A DNA stretch of 64,000 bases from Micromonospora sp. PLK6-60 (GTDB lineage: Bacteria > Actinomycetota > Actinomycetes > Mycobacteriales > Micromonosporaceae): NCBI RefSeq assembly GCF_019890675.1, contig NZ_JAIOAA010000006.1, positions 124,001 through 188,000 on the forward strand, given 5' to 3'. Of the stretch, positions 1 through 8,948 are shown piece after piece (positions within the stretch are counted from its first letter, which is position 1; each line of letters starts with the position of its first letter). A program made the position numbers and the translations under genes. A model generated the notes under the pieces. That model saw only the letters and a program-made list of their open reading frames with translations. It searched no databases and had not been told where the DNA came from.

Positions 1-1582
1 CTTCGCCGACCTGGAGCTGGTGGTCGCCCCGGGTGACGTGGTGGGGCTGGTCGGGATGAACGGCGCGGGCAAGTCGACGCTGCTGCGTACCCTGGCCGGG
101 CTCCAGCCGGTGGAACAGGGCGGCGTCTCGCTCAGCCCGCCCACCGCGACCGTCGGCTACCTGCCCCAGGAGCACGAGCGCCGGCCCGGCGAGACGGTGG
201 CGGACTTCCTGGCCCGGCGCACCGGCGTCGCCGCAGCGCAGGCCGCTCTGGACGCCGCCACCGAGGCGCTCACCGCCGGGATACCGGGCGCCGACGACGC
301 GTACGCCGAGGCGTTGGAGCGCTGGCTCGGCCTGGGCGGCGCGGACCTGGCCGAACGCGCCGAGCAGGTGGCCGCCGAGCTGGGGCTGACCGTGGACCTG
401 GCACACCCGATGACCGCGCTGTCCGGCGGGCAGGCGGCCCGCGCCGGCCTGGCCTCGCTGCTGCTCAGCCGGTACGACGTCTTCCTGCTGGACGAGCCGA
501 CGAACGACCTGGACCTGGCCGGGTTGGAGCGGCTGGAACGGTTCGTCACCGGGCTGCGCGCCGGCACCGTGCTGGTCAGCCACGACCGGGAGTTCCTCAC
601 CCGCACGGTCAACCGGGTGCTGGAGCTGGACCTGCCGCAGCAGCAGATCCGGCACTACGGCGGCGGCTACGCGGCCTACCTGGCCGAGCGGGAGGTGGCC
701 CGGCGGCACGCCCGGGCCGAGTTCGAGGAGTACGCCGAGACCCGCGCCGACCTGGAGGCCCGGGTGCGCACCCAGCGCGCCTGGATGGAGAAGGGCGTGA
801 AGAACGCCCGGCGCAAGGCCACCGACAACGACAAGATCGGCCGCAAGTTCCGGGCCGAGGCGACCGAGAAGCAGGCGGCGAAGGCCCGGCAGACGGAACG
901 GCTGATCGAGCGGCTGGAGGTGGTCGAGGAGCCGCGCAAGGAGTGGGAGCTGCGGATGGAGATCGCCGCCGCGCCCCGCGCCGGGGCCGTGGTGGCCGCG
1001 CTCCGCGACGCCGTCGTACGCCGGGGCGGGTTCACCCTCGGCCCGGTGACCCTCCAGATCGACTGGGCCGACCGGGTGGCGATCACCGGCGCGAACGGCT
1101 CCGGCAAGAGCACCCTGCTCGGCGCGCTGCTGGGCCGGCTCCCGCTCGACGCCGGCCAGGCCACGCTGGGCCCCGGCGTGGTGGTCGGCGAGGTCGACCA
1201 GGCCCGGGGGCTGTTCCTCGGCGACGAGCCGCTGCTCGACGCGTTCCGGCGGGCCGTACCCGAGCTGTCGCCGGCGGACGCGCGGACGCTGCTGGCCAAG
1301 TTCGGCCTGCGCGCGGGGCACGTGCTGCGCCCGGCGGGGACCCTCTCCCCCGGCGAGCGGACCCGGGCGGCGCTGGCCCTGCTCCAGGGGCGCGGGGTCA
1401 ACCTGCTGGTGCTGGACGAGCCGACCAACCACCTGGACCTGCCGGCCATCGAGCAGCTGGAGTCGGCGCTGGCCGGCTACCGGGGCACCCTGCTGCTGGT
1501 CACCCACGACCGGCGGATGCTGGAGGCGGTGCACGTGGACCGGCGGCTGCGGGTGGACGGCGGGCGGATCACCGAAGGCTGA
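1..1582 (+). CDS. ABC-F family ATPase, 5'-truncated by the window edge
   Basis: The reading frame is open from base 2 with no start, so the N-terminus lies outside the window. Two ABC ATPase domains are visible without membrane segments. Domain 1 has Walker A GMNGAGKST, signature LSGGQ and Walker B LLDEPTNDLDL. A charged, helical linker rich in Arg, Glu and Ala follows, then domain 2 with GANGSGKST, LSPGE and LVLDEPTNHLDL. This duplicated layout with a linker is the ABC-F family, whose members act on the ribosome (translation factor or ribosome-protecting antibiotic resistance) rather than in transport. Which subfamily cannot be told from this fragment. Confidence 0.93.
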   Translation, partial: FADLELVVAPGDVVGLVGMNGAGKSTLLRTLAGLQPVEQGGVSLSPPTATVGYLPQEHERRPGETVADFLARRTGVAAAQAALDAATEALTAGIPGADDAYAEALERWLGLGGADLAERAEQVAAELGLTVDLAHPMTALSGGQAARAGLASLLLSRYDVFLLDEPTNDLDLAGLERLERFVTGLRAGTVLVSHDREFLTRTVNRVLELDLPQQQIRHYGGGYAAYLAEREVARRHARAEFEEYAETRADLEARVRTQRAWMEKGVKNARRKATDNDKIGRKFRAEATEKQAAKARQTERLIERLEVVEEPRKEWELRMEIAAAPRAGAVVAALRDAVVRRGGFTLGPVTLQIDWADRVAITGANGSGKSTLLGALLGRLPLDAGQATLGPGVVVGEVDQARGLFLGDEPLLDAFRRAVPELSPADARTLLAKFGLRAGHVLRPAGTLSPGERTRAALALLQGRGVNLLVLDEPTNHLDLPAIEQLESALAGYRGTLLLVTHDRRMLEAVHVDRRLRVDGGRITEG

Positions 1583-1620
1583 TCCGTGCCGGCGGGGCCA
1601 CCCGGGGTGACAATGACTCC

Positions 1621-1941
1621 ATGCTCAAGTGGGAGTACGCGCTGCTGGTCCGCCGCCGCCAGGCCGCGTCGACCGACATCGGCTGGGAGATCGTCTTCAT
1701 CTGGTACGGCCCGGACGGCTCGATGGTGGACGTCACGGCGTACGGCGACACCGCGCTGGCCCACCTGAACCGGGCCGGTGACCAGGGCTGGGAGCTGGTG
1801 GCGATGAGCGAGGACCCGTCGCTGGCCGGCAGCAGCGAGCTGCACCGGTACCACCTCAAGCGGCCCAAGCCGCCCGCCCCGCAGCCCCGGCAGCGGATGC
1901 GCCCCGGCAGCCGCACCACCCGGCGGACGATCGCGGGCTGA
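1621..1941 (+). CDS. Small DUF4177-like protein
   Basis: A 106-residue protein starting at ATG 1621. The order KWEYALLV, a middle acidic stretch, then LNRAGDQGWELVAM matches the short DUF4177-type fold, whose hallmark is the GWELV motif. The last 25 residues are Pro/Arg-rich and look disordered. The sequence GACAAT lies 6 nt before the ATG and no Shine-Dalgarno is visible, so the mRNA may be leaderless. It lies 38 bp after the ABC-F gene. Biological role unknown. Confidence 0.75.
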   Translation: MLKWEYALLVRRRQAASTDIGWEIVFIWYGPDGSMVDVTAYGDTALAHLNRAGDQGWELVAMSEDPSLAGSSELHRYHLKRPKPPAPQPRQRMRPGSRTTRRTIAG

Positions 1942-1947
1942 ACGGCC

Positions 1948-2193
1948 GCGGATCGCCGCACGTCGCGGTGTCGGCAGCCAGCGAAGGCGCGAATCGCCGC
2001 AAGTCGCGGCAGCGGCAGCGGGCAAAGGCGCGAATTGCCGCAAGTCGCGGCGTCGGCAGCCGGCGAAGGCGCGAATCGCCGCACGTCGCGGTGCCCGCAG
2101 CGGGCGAAGGCGCGAATTGCCGCACGTCGCGGTGCCCGCAGCGGGCGAAGGCGCGAATCGCCGCAAGTTGCGGTGCCCGCAGCGGGTGGGCGG
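1948..2193. repeat. 41-bp tandem repeat, six copies
   Basis: Copies begin at 1948, 1989, 2030, 2071, 2112 and 2153, exactly 41 bp apart. Each opens with GCGAATCGCCGCAAG or a close variant (GCGGATC, GCGAATT, GCACG). The units abut without unique spacers, so this is a minisatellite and not CRISPR. It lies between a small gene and a methyltransferase gene. Frames read through it, but they give only Arg/Ala-rich repeats. Confidence 0.9.
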
Positions 2194-2243
2194 GTGGCAT
2201 ATCGGGCGAGGATGCGGGTAACGGGCGGCGGGAGGTGGCCCGG

Positions 2244-2969
2244 ATGGTCGCGATGGCACCGCACCCGCCCTCGGTCGAACGGCTGCGGGCGGTGGACGGC
2301 TTTCTCACCGACGCCTGGGCCGAGCAGCTCCGGCATGACGAGCGGCTGCGCGGGACCGGGGTCGAGGTGCGGTTCGACCGTGGGGTCGCGCACCTGACCG
2401 GCGAGGCCGCCGACCCGGCCGAGCTGCGCCGGGTCCGCGAGCTGGTGGGCCGGCTCGCCGGGGTGTACGGGGTCTGGTGCCGGGTCCGGGTCGCCGGCCG
2501 GGACCCGGTGGTGGTGGACCTGGGCTGCGGCGGGCAGAAGCAGTGGCCGGGCAACCTGGGGCTGGATATCTTCCCGGCGCCCGGCGTGGACGCGGTCGCC
2601 GACCTGTCCGGCTCGCTGCCGCTGGCCGACGACTCGGTGGACGTGCTCTTCGCGGTGCACATCCTGGAGCACCTGCTCGACTTCCTGCCGCTGGTGGACG
2701 AGTGTCACCGGGTGCTCCGGCCGGGCGGGGTGCTGCACGTGATGAGCCCCTGGTGGCGGCACGTCAACGCGGTGGCCGACCCGACCCACGTCCGCTTCCT
2801 GGACGTGCAGACGATCAAGGGCATCTGCGTCCAGCGCCCACCCGGCACCCCCCGCTGGCATCCCCTGCACGCCGCCTGCGACGGCGCCAGCATCTTCGCC
2901 GACCTCACCCCCCTAACCCCCCAGGACCCACCCCCCACCCCCACCCACCTCTCCCGCTTCTTCGACTAA
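2244..2969 (+). CDS. BON-like domain plus class I SAM-dependent methyltransferase
   Basis: A 241-residue protein. The ATG at 2244 is preceded by GGGAGG 8 nt upstream, which fixes the start; an ATG at 2253 is the alternative. Residues about 28-90 follow a BON pattern (short helix, a strand ending in LTGEA, helix, then GVYGVWCRVRV). After that comes a Rossmann methyltransferase: VVDLGCGG (motif I), LGLDIF, the acidic loop LPLADDSVDVLF and HRVLRPGGVLHV. The fold is that of ubiquinone/phospholipid-type methyltransferases; the substrate is unknown. Its last 40 codons become extremely C-rich. It converges on the LacI gene across a strong hairpin. Confidence 0.85.
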   Translation: MVAMAPHPPSVERLRAVDGFLTDAWAEQLRHDERLRGTGVEVRFDRGVAHLTGEAADPAELRRVRELVGRLAGVYGVWCRVRVAGRDPVVVDLGCGGQKQWPGNLGLDIFPAPGVDAVADLSGSLPLADDSVDVLFAVHILEHLLDFLPLVDECHRVLRPGGVLHVMSPWWRHVNAVADPTHVRFLDVQTIKGICVQRPPGTPRWHPLHAACDGASIFADLTPLTPQDPPPTPTHLSRFFD

Positions 2970-3006
2970 CCCACCCCCCCACCCACCCCCACCCCCCCCT
3001 CGAACC

Positions 3007-3067
3007 GTTGATCATGAAGTTTGCGTCATGACACGCCCGGCAGTACGACGCAAACTTCATGATCGAC
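3007..3067. terminator. 21-bp-stem hairpin between convergent genes (copy 1)
   Basis: The left arm 3007-3027 (GTTGATCATGAAGTTTGCGT plus C) pairs with 3047-3067 with a single mismatch, leaving a 19-nt loop. It sits between the stops of the methyltransferase (+) and LacI (-) genes, so it can end transcription from both sides. There is no U-tract; instead C-rich, G-poor RNA precedes it on both strands. The same stem recurs at 52837-52896. Confidence 0.7.
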
Positions 3068-3117
3068 GCGCGGTCCCCCGGGCGGGGGCGGGGGAGGCCA
3101 AGGGGGGTGGGGTGGGG

Positions 3118-4122
3118 TTAGGGGGTGGTGGATTCGCGGGGGATTAGGTGGTGGGGGGCGGTCAGTTCCTGGGGTGGGGCGTCCGGGTTTCCCGTTAGGC
3201 GGTTGGCCAGGAGGTCTACGGCCAGGTGGGCGATGCGTTCCTTGTCGGGGGCGATGGTGGTGAGGGTGGGCACGGAGAAGCGGCCGTCCTCGATGTCGTC
3301 GAAGCCGGCCACCGCCACGTCCTCGGGCACCCGCAGGCCGGCCTCGTGCAGCGCGCGCAGGGCGCCCAGGGCGAGGGTGTCGTTGAAGCAGAAGACGGCG
3401 TCGGGGCGTACGCCGGAGGTCAGCAGGTGGCGGATGGCGGCCGCGCCGTCCGCGCGGTGCCAGGCCGGCGCGGGCGCCACCAGCCGTTCGTCGTACTCGA
3501 TGCCGGCCTCGGCCAGCGCGGCGGCGTAGCCGGCCAGGCGCAGCCGGGCGCTGGCCCCCTCCGGGGTGCGCTGGGCGCCGATCGCGGCGACCCGGCGCCG
3601 GTCCAGCCCGAGCAGGTGGGTAGTGACGGCGTGGGCGGCGGCCACGTTGTCGATCGCCACGTGGTCGGCGGGGCCGTGGTCGATCCGCTCGCCGAGCAGC
3701 ACCATCGGGATGCCGGCCAGGCCGGCGAGGTCGTCGGCGGTCAGCGCCAGCGGGCTGAGGATCAGGCCGTCGATCAGGTGGTCGCCGATCCCGCCGGCCA
3801 CCTTCCGCTCCTGCTCCGGGCCGCCGCCGGTCTGGTCGATCAGGACCGTCCAGCCGTGCTCGGCGGCGGCGGTGACCACGTGCCGGGCCAGCTCGGCGAA
3901 GTACGGGATGTCCAGTTCCGGGACGGCCAGCGCGATGATCCCGGTGCGACCCTTGCGCAGGTTGCGGGCGGAGAGGTTGGGCCGGTAGTTGAGCTCGGCG
4001 ATGGCCTCCTCGACCCGGGCCCGGGTGTCCGGCCGGACGTGCAGGTAGCCGTTCACCACGTTGGAGACCGTCTTGACCGAGACCCCGGCCCGCTCGGCCA
4101 CGTCCTTGAGTCTGTGTCGCAC
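3118..4122 (-). CDS. LacI-family transcriptional repressor of the arabinoside locus
   Basis: 334 residues. The N-terminus MRHRLKDVAERAGVSVKTVS is a textbook LacI helix-turn-helix with hinge region, followed by a periplasmic-binding-protein-like sensor domain (IALAVPELDIPYFAEL, GLILSPLA, FCFNDTLALGALRAL, VAGFDDIEDGRF). It is transcribed divergently from the GH51-ABC-GH43 operon, and two ACAACGTTG boxes lie between the starts, so it most likely represses that operon and itself until an arabinose-containing inducer binds. The 3' end uses unusually C-rich, G-poor codons compared with the gene body. Confidence 0.92.
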   Translation of the reverse strand: MRHRLKDVAERAGVSVKTVSNVVNGYLHVRPDTRARVEEAIAELNYRPNLSARNLRKGRTGIIALAVPELDIPYFAELARHVVTAAAEHGWTVLIDQTGGGPEQERKVAGGIGDHLIDGLILSPLALTADDLAGLAGIPMVLLGERIDHGPADHVAIDNVAAAHAVTTHLLGLDRRRVAAIGAQRTPEGASARLRLAGYAAALAEAGIEYDERLVAPAPAWHRADGAAAIRHLLTSGVRPDAVFCFNDTLALGALRALHEAGLRVPEDVAVAGFDDIEDGRFSVPTLTTIAPDKERIAHLAVDLLANRLTGNPDAPPQELTAPHHLIPRESTTP

Positions 4123-4178
4123 GGCGCTCGTCCCCTCTGCGGCTTCCAGCCCAGGACTCTATCGTGTAACAGGGCCTT

Positions 4179-4202
4179 TACAACGTTGCTTACAACGTTG
4201 TA
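4179..4202. promoter_or_regulatory. Tandem LacI-type operators
   Basis: TACAACGTTGCT (4179-4190) and TACAACGTTGTA (4191-4202) are directly adjacent 12-bp boxes, the second a perfect palindrome centred on the CG typical of LacI-family operators. They lie 57 bp upstream of the LacI start and 59 bp upstream of the GH51 start, so one repressor array can serve both promoters. Confidence 0.8.
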
Positions 4203-4261
4203 GAAACCTGGCGTACGGGTGATCGCAGTCACCCGGCACAGGTGAGGAAAGGTGGCACCCC

Positions 4262-5773
4262 TTGCACGTCGCTCAGCTGACCATCGACCCGGCCTTCGCG
4301 ATCGGCGCCGCCGACCGCCGGCTCTTCGGCTCCTTCGTCGAGCACATGGGGCGCTGCGTCTACGGCGGTGTCTACGAGCCCGGCCACCCGGCGGCCGACC
4401 CGCTCGGCCTGCGCCGTGACGTGCTCGACCTGACCCGCGAGCTGGGCGTCTCCGTGGTCCGTTACCCCGGCGGCAACTTCGTCTCCGGCTACCGGTGGGA
4501 GGACGGGGTGGGCCCGGTCGGTGACCGCCCGCGCCGGCTCGACCTGGCCTGGAAGACGATCGAGACCAACGCGTTCGGGCTGAACGAGTTCATGACCTGG
4601 GCGGCCGAGGCCGACGTCGAGCCGATGATGGCGGTCAACCTCGGCACCCGCGGCGTCCAGGAGGCGTGCGACCTGCTGGAATACGCCAACCACCCGGGCG
4701 GCACCCAGCTGTCCGACCTGCGCCGCAAGCACGGCGCCGAGCAGCCGTACGGGGTGCGGCTCTGGTGCCTCGGCAACGAGCTGGACGGCCCGTGGCAGGT
4801 GGGGCACAAGACCGCCGACGAGTACGGCCGGCTCGCCGCCGAGACGGCCCGGGCGATGAAGCTGGTCGACCCGTCGATCAGCCTGGTCGCCTGCGGCAGC
4901 TCCAACCGGCAGATGCCCACCTTCGCCTCCTGGGAGGCGACGGTGCTGGAGCACACCTACGAACACGTCGACTACATCTCCGCGCACACCTACTACGACC
5001 CGTCCGACGGCGACCGGGCCAGCGTCCTGGCCTCGGCCGTCGACATGGACCACTTCATCACCGAGGTGGTCGCCACCGCCGACCACGTGGCCGCCAGACA
5101 GCGGCAGACCCGCAAGCTGAAGATCTCCTTCGACGAGTGGAACGTCTGGTACCAGTCCCGCCTCCAGCAGGACCTGGACCGGCGCGGCTGGGTCGAGGCC
5201 CCGGCGCTGATCGAGGACAACTTCACCGCGGTCGACGCGGTGGTGGTCGGCGACCTGCTGATCACCCTGCTCCGGCACGCCGACCGGGTGGGCGTGGCCT
5301 GCCAGGCGCAACTGGCCAACGTGATCGCCCCGATCCGGACCCGCACCGGCGGGCCGGCCTGGCGGCAGAGCATCTTCCACCCGTTCGCCCTGACCGCCCG
5401 GTACGCCCGCGGCACGGTGCTGCGCACCGAGCCGGTCTGCCCCGACTACGAGACCAAGCGGTACGGCGCCGTCCCGGTGCTGGACACCGTCGCCGTGCAC
5501 GACGAGGAGGCCGGCGAGCTGACCGTCTTCGCGGTCAACCGGGGGGCCGAAGCCCTGCCGCTCGACCTCGATCTGCGCGGGCTGCCGGGCCTGCGCGGCC
5601 TGGAACACCTCACCCTCGCCGCCGGCGACGACCCCGAAGCGATCAACACCGAGGCGGAGCCCGACCGGGTGACGCCGCGGACCCTACCCACCCCCGCCTC
5701 CGACGCCGGCCGGTGCTCCGTGCGCCTGCCCGCGGTCTCCTGGAACGTGCTGCGCTTTACCACCCGGCCCTGA
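4262..5773 (+). CDS. GH51 alpha-L-arabinofuranosidase
   Basis: 503 residues from a TTG at 4262, the only in-frame start near the ribosome site GAGGAAAGG 9 nt upstream. It removes terminal arabinofuranosyl groups from arabinans, arabinoxylans or their oligomers. GH51 landmarks: GSFVEHMGRCVYGGVYEPGH at the front, VRYPGGNFVSGYRWEDG, acid/base Glu173 in LGNELDGPWQ and nucleophile Glu292 in FDEWNVWYQ; a beta-sandwich tail follows. No signal peptide, so it is cytoplasmic and should act on imported oligosaccharides. First gene of a five-gene operon. Confidence 0.93.
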   Translation: MHVAQLTIDPAFAIGAADRRLFGSFVEHMGRCVYGGVYEPGHPAADPLGLRRDVLDLTRELGVSVVRYPGGNFVSGYRWEDGVGPVGDRPRRLDLAWKTIETNAFGLNEFMTWAAEADVEPMMAVNLGTRGVQEACDLLEYANHPGGTQLSDLRRKHGAEQPYGVRLWCLGNELDGPWQVGHKTADEYGRLAAETARAMKLVDPSISLVACGSSNRQMPTFASWEATVLEHTYEHVDYISAHTYYDPSDGDRASVLASAVDMDHFITEVVATADHVAARQRQTRKLKISFDEWNVWYQSRLQQDLDRRGWVEAPALIEDNFTAVDAVVVGDLLITLLRHADRVGVACQAQLANVIAPIRTRTGGPAWRQSIFHPFALTARYARGTVLRTEPVCPDYETKRYGAVPVLDTVAVHDEEAGELTVFAVNRGAEALPLDLDLRGLPGLRGLEHLTLAAGDDPEAINTEAEPDRVTPRTLPTPASDAGRCSVRLPAVSWNVLRFTTRP

Positions 5774-5812
5774 CCAGGGAAAATCCTGCCCCGTCCCCCA
5801 AGGAGAGACCCC

Positions 5813-7144
5813 ATGATCCAGAACGAATTGAGCCGGCGGCGCCTGCTCGGCCTCGGCGTCGGTCTCGGCGCGGCCGCCTCGTTGACCCTCGCCGGGTGCG
5901 GCGGTGGCAGCGCCACCACCTCGGGCGGCGCCGCGGGCAACGGTGGCAAGGAGTACACCGGGCCGAAGGTGGACCTGAAGCTGTGGAACGGCTTCACCGG
6001 CGGCGACGGCGACATCTTCAAGAAGCTGGTGCAGCAGTTCAACACCGAGCACCAGAACATCGCCGTGGCGGTCACCACGTACCAGTGGGAGGACTACTAC
6101 AGCAAGCTGCCGGGCGCGGTCTCCAGCGGCAACGGGCCGGACATCGCCGTGATGCACATGGACCAGCTGGCCACCTTCGCCGCCCGTGGCGTGATCAACG
6201 AGCTGGACGACGTCGCCAAGACGCTGGAGCTCAACGAGGGCGACTTCGCCCCGACCGTCTGGAAGGGCGGGCTCTACAACGACAAGCGGTACGGCATCCC
6301 GCTGGACATGCACCCGCTGGGCTTCTACTACAACAAGGCGGTCATGCAGAAGGCCGGCCTCGACCCGGAGAAGCCGCCGACCACCAAGGACGACTTCACC
6401 GCCGCGCTGGCCGAGCTGAAGAAGGCCGGCGTGCCGGGCTTCTGGGTCAGCCCCTTCCAGTTCACCGGCGGCATGACCTTCTATTCGCTGCTGCACCAGT
6501 GGGGCGGCACGCTCTTCGACGGCGAGGTGCAGAAGGCCACCTTCAACTCGGACCCGGCGGTCGAGGCGTGCACCTTCCTGGTCGACATGATCAAGCAGGG
6601 CTACTCCCCGGCCAACGTCGGCCAGGACGCCGACTACCTGGCGCTCAAGGCCGGCAAGAACGCGTTCAACTTCAACGGCATCTGGCAGATCAACGACATC
6701 GCCAAGGACCCGAACGCGCAGATCGGCGTCGCCGAGCTGCCCCAGCTCGGCACGCAGAAGGCCGCCTGGGCCAACTCGCACAACTTCACCATCGTCAAGC
6801 AGCGGGGCGCCGACAACAACAAGATCTCCGGGGCGAAGGTCTTCATCAACTGGCTCAGCGAGCACTCGCTGGACTGGGCCAAGGGCGGCCAGATCCCGGC
6901 CCGCAAGGAGGTCCGGGAGAGCGCCGACTTCAAGGCCATCCCGAACGTCGCCACGCTGGCCCCGGAGCTGGACTACGCGGCGTTCCCGCCGGCCGCGCCC
7001 GGGCTCGGCGAGGTCATCCTGACCTTCTACAACGCCTTCAACGAGGCGGCGCTGAACAAGAAGTCGCCGAAGCAGGCCCTCGACGACGGCGTCGCCAAGG
7101 CCAACAAGCAGCTCGAGGACAACCGCAAGAAGTACGGGAACTGA
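5813..7144 (+). CDS. ABC transporter sugar-binding lipoprotein
   Basis: 443 residues. A Tat-like SRRRLLG (residues 7-13) precedes a hydrophobic stretch and the lipobox LAGC with Cys29, so it is exported and lipid-anchored. The rest is a family 1 solute-binding protein of the MalE/UgpB type (KLWNGFTGGDGDIFKKLVQQFN, GPDIAVMHMDQLATF, GIPLDMHPLGFYYNK, FINWLSEHS). AAGGAGAG sits before the ATG. Lying between GH51 and two permeases, it probably captures arabino-oligosaccharides; the exact ligand is inferred from context. Confidence 0.92.
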   Translation: MIQNELSRRRLLGLGVGLGAAASLTLAGCGGGSATTSGGAAGNGGKEYTGPKVDLKLWNGFTGGDGDIFKKLVQQFNTEHQNIAVAVTTYQWEDYYSKLPGAVSSGNGPDIAVMHMDQLATFAARGVINELDDVAKTLELNEGDFAPTVWKGGLYNDKRYGIPLDMHPLGFYYNKAVMQKAGLDPEKPPTTKDDFTAALAELKKAGVPGFWVSPFQFTGGMTFYSLLHQWGGTLFDGEVQKATFNSDPAVEACTFLVDMIKQGYSPANVGQDADYLALKAGKNAFNFNGIWQINDIAKDPNAQIGVAELPQLGTQKAAWANSHNFTIVKQRGADNNKISGAKVFINWLSEHSLDWAKGGQIPARKEVRESADFKAIPNVATLAPELDYAAFPPAAPGLGEVILTFYNAFNEAALNKKSPKQALDDGVAKANKQLEDNRKKYGN

Positions 7145-7150
7145 TTCCCC

Positions 7151-8113
7151 GTGGCGGACGTGATCGAGGTCGGGGCGGCGCGCGAGGACGCGTCGCCCCC
7201 GGCGGGCGGGAAGAGCCGCCGGGGCGTGACGCAGCCGGGCAACCGCGCGACCCCGTACCTCTTCCTCGCGCCGTACCTCCTGCTCTTCCTCACCTTCGGC
7301 CTGCTGCCGATCCTCTTCGGCCTGTGGCTGAGCGTGCACCAGTGGGACCTGCAACTGCCCAACCGGCCCTTCGTCGGGCTGGACAACTACCAGGATCTGT
7401 TCGACAGCGAGTCGGCGATCTACGGCGACTGGTGGTCGAGCGTGCGGGCCACCGCCATCTTCACCGTCTTCTCGGTGCCGCTGCTGGTGGTCATCCCGCT
7501 GGGGCTGGCGCTGCTGCTGAACCGGTCGTTCCCGGGCCGTACGTTCTTCCGGGCGGTGTACTTCGCCCCGTACGTGCTCGGGGTGGCGGTCATCGGCCTG
7601 CTCTGGCGGTTCCTGCTCGACGCCAATCTGGGCCTGGTCAACCGGCTGCTCGGCGCGGTGGGGCTGCCCGCGGACACCCCCTGGGTGACCGACGTGCCGT
7701 GGGCCTGGGTGTCGCTGGTCGGGGTGACCGTCTGGTGGACCTCCGGCTTCAACGCGGTGATCTACCTGGCCGGCCTGCAGGACATCTCGCCGGAGCTGTA
7801 CGAGGCTGCGCGGGTCGACGGGGCCAACGCCTGGGACCGGTTCCGCAACGTCACCCTGCCGGGCCTGCGCCCGGTCATGCTCTTCGTGCTGACCACCACG
7901 ATCCTCGCCTCGGCGAACGTCTTCGGGCAGTCCTTCCTCATCACCCAGGGCGCACCGGGTGAGGAGACCAGGACGGTGGTCTGGCGGATCGTCGACGAGG
8001 GCCTGCGGGACAACGACGCCGGTCGGGCGGCCGCGATGAGCATCGTCTTCGCGCTGGCGCTCACCGTGATCAGCCTGGTGAACTTCCGGTTCTTCCGGTA
8101 CCGGGAAGACTGA
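7151..8113 (+). CDS. Sugar ABC transporter permease, MalF type
   Basis: 320 residues from GTG 7151, six bases after the binding-protein stop. About six membrane segments are visible, starting with YLFLAPYLLLFLTFGLLPILFGL. The cytoplasmic EAA loop reads EAARVDGANAWDRFRNVTLPGLRP, where the shared ATPase docks. It pairs with the next gene as the inner-membrane channel. The operon has no ATP-binding subunit; actinomycetes commonly supply one from elsewhere (MsiK type). Confidence 0.92.
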   Translation: MADVIEVGAAREDASPPAGGKSRRGVTQPGNRATPYLFLAPYLLLFLTFGLLPILFGLWLSVHQWDLQLPNRPFVGLDNYQDLFDSESAIYGDWWSSVRATAIFTVFSVPLLVVIPLGLALLLNRSFPGRTFFRAVYFAPYVLGVAVIGLLWRFLLDANLGLVNRLLGAVGLPADTPWVTDVPWAWVSLVGVTVWWTSGFNAVIYLAGLQDISPELYEAARVDGANAWDRFRNVTLPGLRPVMLFVLTTTILASANVFGQSFLITQGAPGEETRTVVWRIVDEGLRDNDAGRAAAMSIVFALALTVISLVNFRFFRYRED

Positions 8114-8123
8114 GGAGGGGCCC

Positions 8124-8948
8124 GTGACGACTCTGCACCGATCCGCGCGCTACGCGGTCCTGGTGATCCTGACCCTGATCTTCCTGACCCCGCTGGTCTG
8201 GATGGTCATCACCTCGGTGAAGACCTACAACGACGCGCAGCAGATCCCGCCGGGCTTCCTGCCGAATCCGTTCTCCACCTACGGGTACGAGCAGATCCTC
8301 GGCAACACCGCCAACCCGGTGCTGCGCTGGTTCGTCAACAGCATGCTGGCCGCCACGCTGCACGCGCTGCTGGTGCTGGTGACCGCCGCGATGGCCGCGT
8401 ACGCGCTGGCCCGGTTGCGCTTCCGCGGCCGGGGGATCGGCTTCGCGCTGATCGTGGGCACGCTGTTCATCCCGCCGACCTCGCTGATCATCCCGAACTT
8501 CGTGATCGCCGACCGGCTCGGCTGGCTGGACACCCTGATCGTGGTGATCGTGCCCGGCGCGGCCAGCGCGTTCGGGGTGTTCTTCCTGCGGCAGTTCTTC
8601 CTCTCCATCCCGGCCGAGTTGGAGGAGGCCGCGGTGCTGGACGGCGCGAACCACTGGCAGATCTTCACCCGGGTACTGCTGCCGCTCTCCAAACCGGCGC
8701 TGGCCACCCTCGCGGTGCTGTCGTTCCTGACCAACTGGAACGACTTCCTCTGGCCGATCTACGTGCTGTTCAGCCCGGAGCGGCTGACCCTGCCGCCGGG
8801 GCTGGGCCTGCTCCAGGGCGCCTACGTCACCGACTATCCGGTGATCATGGCGGGGGCGGTGCTGGCCAGCGTGCCGGTGCTGATCCTCTTCGTGGCGGCC
8901 CAACGGCACATCATCCAGGGTGTCTCGCGCAGCGGCCTGAAGGGATGA
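8124..8948 (+). CDS. Sugar ABC transporter permease, MalG type
   Basis: 274 residues from GTG 8124, with GAGGAGGGG just upstream. Six predicted helices; the EAA loop is EEAAVLDGANHWQIFTRVLLPLSKP, characteristic of the MalG/AraQ partner. The C-terminus ends AAQRHIIQGVSRSGLKG as is usual for this family. It forms a heterodimer with the preceding permease. The stop overlaps the start of the GH43 gene by 4 bp (ATGA), indicating translational coupling. Confidence 0.93.
   Translation: MTTLHRSARYAVLVILTLIFLTPLVWMVITSVKTYNDAQQIPPGFLPNPFSTYGYEQILGNTANPVLRWFVNSMLAATLHALLVLVTAAMAAYALARLRFRGRGIGFALIVGTLFIPPTSLIIPNFVIADRLGWLDTLIVVIVPGAASAFGVFFLRQFFLSIPAELEEAAVLDGANHWQIFTRVLLPLSKPALATLAVLSFLTNWNDFLWPIYVLFSPERLTLPPGLGLLQGAYVTDYPVIMAGAVLASVPVLILFVAAQRHIIQGVSRSGLKG

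Noticed and set aside
1948..2193. CRISPR array
   Set aside because: Units are contiguous with no unique spacers and no cas genes are nearby; the same holds for the 35-, 28- and 16-bp repeats.
1968..2243. Coding extension of the methyltransferase through the 41-bp repeats
   Set aside because: The frame is open, but the peptide only mirrors the repeat, while a good ribosome site precedes ATG 2244.
4666..7962. 1098-codon open frame on the plus strand
   Set aside because: It is the second frame of the GH51, binding-protein and permease genes; Arg/Pro/Gly-rich with no motif, an effect of high GC.
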